NCBI RefSeq assembly: GCF_000499385.1
Contig: NW_013654673.1
Span: 1-64,000, forward strand
DNA: 64,000 bases
Direction: 5' to 3'
Origin: Eimeria necatrix
Taxonomy: Eukaryota > Apicomplexa > Conoidasida > Eucoccidiorida > Eimeriidae
Shown here: positions 21,875 to 33,000 of the stretch, one piece after another
Layout of the letters: every line of letters starts with the position of its first letter
Position numbering within the stretch: position 1 is the first letter of the stretch
The notes under the pieces: generated by a model
What the model was told of the DNA's origin: nothing
The model's database searches: none
What the model saw: the letters and a program-made list of their open reading frames with translations, nothing else
Made by a program: the position numbers and the translations under genes

Positions 21875-24659
21875 ACCACGGAAGAACCACAGTGTCACTT
21901 GTGCAGGTCTTCACAAACTGCAAAGTCCTTCAGGTGGCTCTAAAATGGGTATGTTTTCTCCGCTTTGGCATCCCTGGACACATATAATCGATAGTGGTTT
22001 GAAGAGTGTAGCAGTGGCCGACGCCTACGTGGTATAGATAAACAGGGACCACGCGGAAGACTTGAGGCGAGCCGAATGTCCTTGGGTCTGAGCGTCGGAT
22101 CGTAAAGAAGGTACTGACGATTATGCGCTGAAGCTTTTTCCTGAAGTATTCTTTTCAGTGAAGTGAGTGTCGTGGGTACTATTCACATTTCATGAGGAGT
22201 CAAGAAGAAAGCCTTGGAAGAATGCGTCGCAGAATCATGCTTGAAGCCGTCGTGACCGAATACTTCGCAGTTCATAGGGAGCATCCCCACTGGTAATGCT
22301 GTGGATAGATCGTTCCATGAAGTTGCTTGTGGCTGTTCTGCATCGTTTCTTTTTAGGAAGTTTGCACGTGCTTTGAGTCTGCTCAGCAAAGGATGAAGGA
22401 TTTTCTTTAACGGGCGTTGGCTCTTGGGTTCAAGCATCAGTTTCGGAGTTGCAACAATGCAGCGTATGCGTTAAATCAGTTGGAAGCGTAGAATGCGTTG
22501 TGAAGATCTCGTTTGCGACTGCATGACGCATGCAGTAGTTTCTTGTTACTATCAGGAGTTGCGACGGTCAATTTGGTCCACCTGTGTAGCATTAGCTGAC
22601 CTGACTTGTAGTAGGTCGGCGTTACGAATGGGACTGGAGACTCTGTCGCAGAGTCACTGTGCAGCGTAACGATTGCCGAAAGCAAACTTGTCAAAGCCGT
22701 GCATGGAACTGTGGCGCGAAGTATTTCGAATTATATGTGTATGGCGTCTCTGGTTTGCGCAAGGAACATGGTGGCACCACGAGTTTCAGCAGCAGCTCCA
22801 CAGTTGTTCCAGTAACGAGACAAAAGGCCGCTTCAGGATTTATTGTGTCTCAAGAAAAGCGCCAGCTCAAACCGGCCTGTGCAGGGGATCTTGCTGAACT
22901 TTGGAGATTGCAGTCTCAGAATCTTAAGGACATGTATTTAGTTATTCCTTGGGTTAGTACAGTCATTCGGTGCCCTCTTGAGAGAAGGGTTTGGAGGCGC
23001 ATTATAGGTGAACAGGAGTCTGGCTGTGTAGTAGCTTCAGCAATATAGCCAAGAGTAGACAACCGTTCCACTGTAGCTGAACCGTACAGTAGTGGAGAGT
23101 ATTACAGGAGAACAAACGAGGCAAAAAGTAAACGGTCAGCCATTGATGCAACAGTGCTGAAGCATCAGACTAATAAGGTGGTTCACTACAGTACTTAGGC
23201 GGTGAAGCTTGTTCAGGGCAGCAGCGTCCTCTAGCGGTGGGTAAATGCGCCAATCACGGCGTGGATATGCCAATGAGAAAAGTTGCGCTTGGTGCGATTC
23301 CAAAGGCAATTCGTGTTTCATTGAGAGAAGCACGAACGACGAAATAGTCTCGAAATTATATGGATTCTGGCGGACTATTTTACTTTACTTTCTACAGACG
23401 CCCACTGCGAAGTGTGGAAATGCACCGTTGGCGGGTCTTACTAGTAAGCAGGTGATGTAAGCATGAGAATGCCAATTAATCAAAAGTGTCAGCAGGAAGC
23501 GCAGAGGCCAGATCTGGAATGCAGGGGATTCATTGTGAATCGCCAGGTCCTCCAAGTTACAGAAACTTTGTACTATTTATTTCATGTGGCTTTTGCGTTC
23601 GCCTGGCTGTTCTAGGCTTTGCGAGAGAAGAGTGAGCTGGCGACTCTGTGGAAGAATGCAAATTTATTGCCAGCGACAGGCGGCGACCATCGTATCTACT
23701 GCGACATCTCTTACACAGTCAAGCTATGATGTCCTGTTCTAACCCCTGAAGCGGACCGCCACGTGCCGAAGATATTAACGAATGCGGTAGTCTTGGTTGT
23801 CAGATTATTTATTCTGAATGAGCTGATCCAAGGAGAAAGTTCCCCTCTGCTGAGCAACAACAGCCAACAGTTGCGTGGTGTTGCGTAGGGTCAACAACCT
23901 CAATGTTGCGTTTACTTTTCACGTGGTATCCAGCGGGCCATTCTCATGTAGTTCTCAGTATTTACTAGATTACCTAAGAGTATACGGGTGACAGAATCCT
24001 ACTGAACAGCAGGCGATGGAAGGGAATGCCGCGAGTGAGCCGGTTCTGGGTGACAATTGCGGAACAGTTATACCAAGACGAGCTGAATGAGAACAAACTT
24101 ATCGGAAATGGTTAGGAACCTCTCAGGCATCTGCACACAAGTAAGGCTCACGTCACGGCACAATCGGCAGCAGTGTAGGCACTGGCAGCTCGCAGCCTTT
24201 GCTCTAAAGCAACACTAAACAGACACGGACAATTAGCATGCCTCCATTTGAGCACACATATTATTCTCTCACAAGACACTACTTGGTTCATGAGGTAGGG
24301 ATCATCGCTCTATTGGCTGCTGAACTCGAGCAGCCTTGTCACTGCATTGGATTGACCAGAGAAAAGAACCGATTATCTTGTGCGCGAATCAACTGATTTG
24401 GCAAAATTAATAATGAAACTTATTCAGTCTCTCATTTCCAGTTTATATATGAAGCAGAAGCAGCAAGTGAATCTCATCACTGGGATAGCTTGCAGCTTCA
24501 TTGCTCGATTGCTAGCGGCGAGCCGAGGCACACCACCTTCCTAGAGCAAAGCGTTGTTCTTCACATGTGTTTTTTTCCAGCTTCTCACCTGAGGTTCCTT
24601 ATCTTTTTTTCCTCCATGTTGATTCACATTTAACCATTAGCCTTTCTTACTTCCCAAGG
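21875..24659. other. Intergenic region without supported genes
   Basis: Only short frames, the longest 129 codons at 22659-23048 (plus), with a Ser run and no domain. From about 23460 to 24560 there is no frame longer than 60 codons on either strand. The promoter of the secreted eight-cysteine gene should lie at the right end. Confidence 0.4.
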
Positions 24660-27045
24660 ATGAAGGTATACATTTGCGTCGGCGCGATTGCCTTAGCGAG
24701 CGCTTGCCGAACACAGGCTCTTCGACTGAGCAGAAGTTTTTTGAGTAAGTTTAGAACTGCTCAAGGTCCAATACACTTCAAGGAAAGAAAGAAGGTTTCC
24801 GAATACCCTTCCGTGACTGCGCTGCCTGTGTGCTCAGGTCTCTCCGCCGAAGCTGTGAGTGACTTTTTTTAGGCATTTGCCTCGTTGCTCCAAACAGACG
24901 CGGCTTATTTGTTGAATTGAAGACAGGCGCTACAATTAGTAGACTCGGCCACAGGCGAACCGGACTTGCGGGGAGCCCAACGAATTTTACGATCATATGT
25001 TTTGACCGAATCTTAGAGGATGTTGCACAGAAGGCAGGAAGCATTGTAGATGTATTTGGCAGCTGAATGCTAGCGTGCTGTGTGATTGCAGGAATCGACC
25101 ACTAGACTGGCGGCACGCCGCGAATCGCTGCAGGATGCTCTGGATGAGGAATGTTCCCAGCAGGCGTCTGCTGCTTGTAGAAGCGGCCTACAGGATTACT
25201 GCAGTGGGACTGTGTATGCAAGATATGACGGTGTGAAAGGCAGTCCTTCTTCAAAACAATGGAGATGCTATACGGATGGAGCGCTTGATCTTGAAGCCGC
25301 GGGGCCAGGCTGTGTGGACAGTTGCGGAGCGGCGACAATGTGCCTTGGTGCATTCAACAGCAATTCAGTTGCATATTTGACCCGTGCGAGTGAACTCACC
25401 AACATATTGAACTCGCGTACACAAGAGTTCTGCAGCGCCCCAGCGCCAACGCTTCAGGAGGCATTGGACAGGAAGTGCGCACAGTTCGGCAAGGACTCTT
25501 GCAACAGTGGCCTCGTTGCATACTGCAGGACTGCCGTTTATGCGCGTTACGATAAAGGGAGCAGCTCGCAGCAGACAAAGGCGTGGCGCTGTTACGCTGA
25601 GAAGGAACTCGACTTCTCGAAGCCTGGTGATGGCTGTGTGGACGATTGCGGCAATATCACGTCATGCCGCGGCAGTGTGAGTGGCTATTCAACATCCCAC
25701 CTCACTCGCCCTTCCGAACTTCAAGCGGTCATTGACAGCGACAAGAGCAACTACTGCAGTGAGGAATCGGAGCAACAACCATCACAAGCAACACCACCGT
25801 CAGAGATACCTGAAGGGGCGCCTGAGGAGAGCGAAACGGAGGATTCAAGTGGTACTCAAGCCGTTCCAGAAGCGCTGCAGCATGCTTTGGACGCATTTTG
25901 TGCAGAGGAAGGCAAACAAGCGTGCAGCAATGGGCTAACAGCTTACTGCAACACTGAAATGTACGCGCGCAAAGATGTGGGAACCACGACTCAAAAGGCA
26001 AAGGAGTGGCGTTGCTATGCAGCTAGCGAGATAGACTTTGCAATCTCCGCCGACGTGTGCGCGGACAACTGCGGAAACCTTACTTCTTGCAGTGGCAGTG
26101 TGAATGGCTCTTCAACTTCCCACCTGACTCGTGCCCCTCAAATCGAGAACCTGATCAAGACAGAGAAGGAGGTCTACTGCAATGAAATGGGAGTGTCAGA
26201 CGAACAGACGGAAAGACCGCCGGAGTCGGGGACCCCGCCGTCTTCTGATTCGCAGAATCCCCAATCGGACGCTGAAGTATGTGTAGGCATGCGGAATGAT
26301 GCACTTCTATTTGAAACGGAGAGATAGCATTAGACTGCGGCTGTTGTACAGGACGGGGATTTCTGCAGGCTGCCAATGCAAGATTGAACTGAGGAAGTAC
26401 GCATTGTCTCGATTTGGTGCTTGCAGGTGCCTGGGGGTGATTGTCTGCAACATGTTTTGGACGCACGCTGCATAGCAGCGTTTGCCAAGTTATGCGTTAC
26501 TGACGACAGTATGTGCGAGGTTGCAGTAGCACGAAAGGTTGGCATCAACTGGGGCTGCTACCCACAAAGTGCGCTGGATCTGAGTCAGTCCGGTGAAGGC
26601 TGTGTAGATGCCTGCGGAAACGCTGTTATTTGCCGTGGCACCCCGACGGGGACAGCACCCAGCGGCGCCGAAGACGTGCGGTTAGATGAGCTTGTGAATG
26701 AGTTGAAGGGAGCTACATGCAAAATGGAGGTGAGATATAGACGAGACGTCTATATTTTTTGGAGTTAAAGACGCTGAGCGTATTGTCTTCACCTGTTATT
26801 TGCCGTGGCACCCCGACGGGGACAGCACCCAGCGGCGCCGAAGACGTGCGGTTAGATGAGCTTGTGAATGAGTTGAAGGGAGCTACATGCAAAATGGAGG
26901 TGAGATATAGACGAGACGTCTATATTTTTTGGAGTTAAAGACGCTGAGCGTATTGTCTTCACGCTAATCATCGCTCCCGAATACGATGAGGCCAGTCCGT
27001 GCTTTCCATGTTTTGTTTGCGCTCCAGGAGAGGGCCGCATTGTAG
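24660..27045 (+). CDS. Secreted protein with four tandem eight-cysteine domains
   Basis: Exons 24660-24854, 25092-26276, 26427-26729 and 27028-27045 all join in phase 0, giving 566 residues. Exon 1 encodes a signal-peptide-like start ([20 protein letters not shown]). Four domains of ~100 residues follow, each with eight cysteines spaced C-x7-C-x6/7-C-x13-21-C-x14-C-x3-C-x5-C-x28/29-C. Conserved features are LQ.ALD before Cys1, YAR.D (domains 1-3), W(R/G)CY at Cys4 and C(V/A)D.CG at Cys5-6. Domains 1-3 share exon 2, linked by a Ser/Glu/Pro spacer. Domain 4 has its own symmetrical exon and lacks eight residues between Cys3 and Cys4. The last exon adds only ERAAL, so no GPI signal or membrane anchor is seen. 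I do not recognise the domain as a named family. Surface antigen, microneme or oocyst-wall roles are possible but unproven. Confidence 0.7.
26623..26962. repeat. Exact 170-bp tandem duplication over exon 3 / intron 3 border
   Basis: Copy 1 (26623-26792) and copy 2 (26793-26962) are identical by eye over all 170 bases. Each contains the last 107 bases of exon 3 (from VICRGTPTG to CKME), the GTGAGA donor and 63 bases of intron. In the model the first donor is used and copy 2 lies wholly in the intron. Reading through the first donor meets a stop at about 26766, so the second donor cannot simply extend the exon. Complete identity implies a very recent event or an assembly error. Confidence 0.9.
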
Positions 27046-30000
27046 CCACGCACAAGGAGGAATACCACAATGACGCTGCGCTGGATGGATGGCACAGGCT
27101 AATCTGCGCAGCGCGAAGGAACAGTGTTATTAATTATCCCGGCAGCCCCTTCACAGACATGGAGAACATTTCCACTAGTGCAAGTGCTCCAGAACTCAGT
27201 GCGCTGTGCTCTTCCTCACGAAGTAGGAAGGCGGGAGCGCATTCATTTGAGGAGATACGGACTGGTGCTCGCACAATCTGTCTAGGGAGGCCCGTTTTTT
27301 TTTCTTCAAGGTGGACTGCGTAGGGCAGAGATCTGGCTGATTATACGCAGCGCTTTGAGATGCGTGACTTGGATGGACGTTAGTTCAGATAACCGGCATG
27401 TTACAAATATTGCAAAAAAGCCTCCATAGTTGATGGTAGTAAAATGGTGTCCAGTATTGTATTCCAGATTCGTATTCTGGTAACTGAAAAAAAACATTTT
27501 TTAAGCTGTCCCCCCTAGTGAACTTCTTGTTTGCGCGAGGGAGTCGTTTTTCTGAAAACACACACACAGACCGAATACTGTGGGCACAATATTTCGTCTT
27601 TACGCGTGGAATGAAATACGGTTGCGTTATTCTTTGCGTGGACGGAGGCCAGAGTGCTTAGCATGCATAGCTTGCAGTCCTCGAATCTAGCATCACTTCA
27701 CAACGTACCAGCATGCAGCAGGACTTGCATAGTGAGCGTTACTCATGGGGAATTGCAGGGTATTAACCGCCTGACCACCTGTACATTCCCACATCTGTAT
27801 CTGTATCGGGATGGGGCTAGGGTATGAATTCGCGTGACGACGAAAGATACAGTTCACATGAGCAGTTCGTTTCGTGGAAATGAGTTCTGAGGTTGTTTCA
27901 GAGTATTGAGCACAGTGGATAGGCAGGTGACCCAACGCCATCCCGCAGCACAACTCATTTCATTCCTGAGTCTCAAGGAGTCGTTAATTTTGACGTGGTA
28001 GGGAGGAAACTATTTTACTTGTAAGTATTTTAGCCAGTTAGCAGCCTCATGTGCGCGTCTGCAGGTTTCTAACATGCGAAACTGCTTGAAAAGAGCAATT
28101 CGGCATGCCACTGAATCAATATAGTGGGTTCTGTCCGAACTCTTCCAAGCACTTCACTACCTTTGTAGCGTATGTCTTGTTAAATGTTTCTGTATTATTC
28201 ACATGGATCTCGTCACTGCAGCAATTGCTTGCGCACTAGCTTCGTAAGTTGGTTTCGTAAGACTACGATGGATCGTGTCGTGTTCCTGTGAAAATCAGCT
28301 TGTGTACTGAACAATGGGCTGGTTCATTCGCCTTACTTTAGGGGACTAAACGAGCTACAGTAAATCAAGCATGCTCTTACCAGAGTATATTACTAGGCAG
28401 TCCCTGAGGTAGGACAACAAGCTGCAAGTGTTTGACTGTTCAGTCGCTTTGCAAACGCCGTGGAGGCATGCAGTTGTGTCATGATCGGCGTAAATACTAA
28501 TTATTATTCAAAGCACCTCTCCTCACCTCTGACGTTCGTTTTACTCGCACTTGCCGAAGTCAACATATGAACCCAGAACAGGTCGAAGCTCTGGGCTGCA
28601 CTTCTTTTTTGAAGCAGATGGCTGGAAGTCTAACTTAGAGGGCACATTTGCAGAGGAATCCTGCAAACCCGCTTTAGAACCGGTTAGTTGAAGTGAACGA
28701 AATTGAAGGCGCACTTCTGCTGTTTACTCTGGGCATTTCACGTGTACCCAGTTGTTGCGGTTACTTACTGAATCACGGTCACTGAGTACTCAATTTCTGT
28801 TTAACGTAAGAATGGCTCATGAGTCCAATAGACACTTCGAAATAGGCGTGCCTACGGCCATTCTCCATTTGCTCGTTCAAATTTTTACTGAATACTTCTT
28901 CGTAGGACAGAGTTTGTCAGAGTATAACTCGACGATTTCCTACTTTGGACCATGTGATTGCCTGGGGCTACATAATCGTCTTCATCACAAAAAACATAGA
29001 TAAGTTGCCGTGACGACCAATCTTCACAGCTCACCGCTGCATCGCTGCTGGCCCTTCATCCCTGTGGACTGACAGTGTCCACCTTGACAGCATCAGACGT
29101 TTCGTCACAGCGGCAAATGGATTCTACACCTAAAGAAACAACGATCTAGAACGTTTCCTATTTAGAGGGATGACCCCAGTTCTCGCGTCAGCTGTGTAAA
29201 AGCCAGTGAAGTAGAGCTAAGCTGTGGAAGGAGTCATCACAGCAACGAACAGTAAACAACGTGTTCGATCACGTTTAAAGTTGAATCACAGTAACGATTA
29301 TCACATTGGGAAGATTTTCCCCTAGACTTGCTGGCTTCGGTCCAGCCATGCGTTATTTGATCTAGGCTTCCACATGCATCGGCCACCTGTACCGAAAGTG
29401 GTCACCTGTACCGAAAGTATACTTACATCTTTACTGGTTAATTCGAAGGTGCATCGACCAGTGTCGATTAGCCACGGAGTACTACCGGTGATAAGGTAAC
29501 CAGTAGAGCCAGCTACAGGAAAGCCACCACGTCATGTATTTGGTTGCGCTTTCCTGTACTAAGTGTAAAAGCAAGGCTTGATAGTCTCTTCACTAGGCTA
29601 CTGGCAGACGCGTTTCAGCCTTCTACAGCCTGAGCCGCATGAGCGGCCACTGACAAACTTCCGCACAGAGCAAGCGTGCAGCTGCAGGACTGCAATGCTT
29701 GGCACTATTTAATGCCATTTTGTATACCTACAAGCCCATTTACTGCACAAGTGATGCACTCAACTGCGAAGTGGTACGTTCTACATCTAAAGATCAAATA
29801 ACAACAGATTGGACGGCAAATGATAGCCAGGGTCCACGCAGCACAAATGGGTCGCTTTTATGCTGGAGATCGCCACGCTGGAAGAACGGCCGTACAAAAC
29901 GTCGCAGCTTTAGAAGCTGCTGCAGACTCACGAAAGACATTCCAGTTTTACGGCCAAAACCAGGAAATGCTATTGCGCAAGTATGCTACGCAGAGTAGTC

Positions 30001-30065
30001 GGCGCACAGAGCAAATTTCGTAGCACTCGCTGCGCTATTCTGTTCCGGCACCTGCTGCTAATTAC
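27046..30065. other. Gene-poor region; possible exon near 29810-30023
   Basis: Mostly AT-richer sequence with short frames. Two pieces look more coding than the rest. A short ATG-led stretch at 28203-28243 (MDLVTAAIACALA) ends at a GTAAGT donor. At about 29810-30023 (plus) a frame gives QMGRFYAGDRHAGRTAVQNV, then QFYGQNQEMLLRKYA and a stop, and is preceded by a CAACAG acceptor. Their phases do not match directly, so at least one exon between them would be missing. A small direct repeat (CACCTGTACCGAAAGT twice) lies at 29384-29420. Confidence 0.3.
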
Positions 30066-33000
30066 CTAACCTAGGGCCTTGGGTGCCTTTAATTCCCGTA
30101 AGAACTCTGGAGGCTTAGGAGGCGCACTATCCAGCGTAATCTCCTTGTCAGCGCCGCGCTCCCGCCAGGATACAGAAGACGTCGGCTCGTTTACCTTCAC
30201 GTTGGAAGCTGGTGAACCACGTTCAACTGTACTCCGGTGGCTCGAGGAAATCGTCGGCCCATCAGCCGAGCTAATTTTTCCACTGCTATTTAGCGGCGCT
30301 TGTTCCTCAGATGGCCCTGCATCTTCTCGTAATGAAATTAACTCAGGGACTGATGACTCTGTCGGGGTAAAATCAATTTCAGCTGGGGAGAGAACAACAC
30401 TTCTGTCACAATCTTCGATTACAACCAAGCCATGGGGGCCCATGTCAGCCTGAATAACATATCGTCATTCGTGTTCACGTGGAATAAGCTGGTCAGGTTT
30501 CATCTCCATGCAATGAGTTCGCCACAACAACACTGTTGCCTCTTCGCCTGTCCGGTTGATTACACAGCCGCGGCGGACAGGACCTTACCAGTGCACGCTC
30601 AAAGAACTGTAGCCGCCTCGACAAAAAGTCACTGATTCGCGTCAGTGTTGCATTACGCTGAGTAAAAAAGCAGGAATGTAGGGCCGTAAACGATATCTGA
30701 ATTCTTTATAGCCGTACACAGAAACCATAGCATCTGCTGATCCTGCTGGCCAAGAAAAAACCTCAGCCTTTCTTATTTGAGTCTGCGCTAGTTTACTTGA
30801 CTTACCAAAGTCAATTCTTCATTCCGCAACTGCGCCCTTTTGGACTGCCGCTCCAAAGTCTCCCATTTATCAGGAGCATTCTGAGAAGTGTCCTGCAGCA
30901 ATACCCACATAAATTACGCATGCGAAGTGTTTAAAACTGCTTTGTAGTCCAATTGAAAATACTTCTGTGCGAACATGGTCAACGGCAAGCTCACTTCTCC
31001 CATGGCCTGCGTTCCAGCTTCTTTCGTCTCCACGAGGCGGTTCAGCGCGTTTGCGGCTGCGTCAGCCTCGGCGCCTGATCGCACTTCGTTGAGTTGTTTC
31101 TGGGCAAGGTACACAAATCAGACCATCCACATGCGCCTTTAGACTTCGTACGTCAAAAATGCCAGGGAAGCTAAGCAGCGCCTTGAGCCGTCATGATTAT
31201 CGGTCGCAGCATATGACACACCTCCGCTGCTTGCAAGGCCTTCCTCAGTGATTCCTGCTCAGTCATAGCAGCTGCTAAGTCGTTTTCTAGCCTCTGAACC
31301 TTGCGATTGCCTTCTGCAGCCTCAGCACGAGCTGCTTCAAGTTGCTTCACGTCGACGGTATCCTGCAGTAGCTGCTGAAGGGCTTGCAGCTCCTCCTCCA
31401 CACTCCGTAAGCGCAAGTCTTTTTGTTTGCTTGCCTCTTCCTGCCTCTCCAGCATTGCATTGACCTCACCCAGCCTATCGCGCTGGCTGGCTACGTGCTC
31501 ATCCAGCTGATGCTGCAAGAGCTGGGAAAGGCGTTCCTTCTCCACCAGTCGCTCCCGTAGCTGATGCAGTTCCTCCTCCATTATTGCCTGCACTTCTGCT
31601 TCTGGGCAGCTACGTTGCTGCCGAAGCTCTTCTACCTGGAGCTCTAATGTTTTGCAACGCTGCTGCAACCTTTGTGCATCTGACTTTGTGGCTAGAAGCT
31701 GCGCTTGCAGGGCAACTGACTCTTTTTGCTCTACTGCAAGAGCGTCCCGTTCGATCTCATAGGCTTCCAGCTGCCTTTGTTTTTCCAGAAGCATCTGCTG
31801 TGCCTGCTGAAGCTTTTCAACGACTGCAGCATTCGCTGCCACAATTTTTGCACTCTCTTCGTCCCAGAGCTGTTCAAAGTGACTTCGAAGCGTCTCTTGT
31901 TGCTCCTGCTGCTCCTGCTGCATACGCTGCTGCAACTGCTGCTGCTCCAGAGCGTGCTGTTCTCTCAACTGCTGCATCAGCAATGCATGCTTCTCCTGCT
32001 GCTGCTCCAGAATCTGGTCACGTTCCTGTTGTAGTCTCTCTCGTTCCTCCAGCTCTAGCTGCCTCATTGCTCCTAGTTGCTGCTGTAAGTCTTCCTCATG
32101 CTTTTGCTGCAGCAAAACGGGCTGTTGCAATAGTTCTTCACGTGCTGCTTGTAGCAATCCCTGCTGCGTATGCAGCTGTGCCTCGAGCAGCACCACTCGC
32201 TGCTCCAGCTCGCTTCTCTCAATCGACATCTGGCGATTAACTGCGTCATATTCCTGCTGTAAACATTGGTGCTTCTTTCTCGTAGCCTCGTGTTGCTCGA
32301 GTTGCTGCTGTACACTTGCCATTGCGTCTTTCAGCTGCTGCTGTAGCGCATTGCGTTCAACCTCAAACGAAGTGGCAGCACTGTCCATATCCTTCTGCAA
32401 CATCTGCACGCGAGATTCTGCTCCCTGAAGGCAACTTTTCAAGTCTTCCACTTGTCTAGACAGCTCTTCTTTCTGCATGTCACTTTGCTCCAGCAGCATG
32501 CGTTTTTCTTCAGCTTGCTTCTGCAGCTGCTTTTGCTTTTCCTTCCCCTCAACTTCTTGCTGCTGCAGCCTACGCAGAAAGTGTTCCGTGTCCTCTTGCT
32601 GTCGTTGCGCCATGAGCTCGTTCTGCTCTTCCTGCTGAGCGAGTTGCTGTTGAAGCGCATCCACCTTCTGCTGCGAACGCTCTACTTCTTCGTGGTAGGC
32701 AGCCATGAGGCGTTGTTTTTCTTCAGCCAGCTTATGTAGTTGTTCTTTTTCCTCCTTAAGGATTCCTGCGTATTCAGCAGCAACTCCTTGTAGTTCCGCT
32801 ACGTGCTGCTCTTCCAACCGTTTCATTTCAGCCTTCTGATGCTCCTGCTCTTGCCGCAGCTTCAAGAGCAGTTGGTTGATTTCTGTTTGAAGCTGCTCCA
32901 TCATAAGCTCCCGAGTCAGCAGCTGCCCTTCCAGAACTGCAGGAAATGAAGAAAGTCACACGCAGTTCAGGAAGGGATGCCACAGCAGTTGCGTCAGCAC

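Noticed and set aside
26899..26962. Second donor in the duplicated unit as the real end of exon 3
   Set aside because: Reading through the first donor hits a stop at about 26766, so the second donor cannot be reached in frame from exon 3.
31584..32240. 218-codon plus-strand Ala/Leu-rich hydrophobic frame
   Set aside because: Antisense of the CAG-rich coiled-coil exon; CTG reads give Leu/Ala runs that mimic membrane segments.
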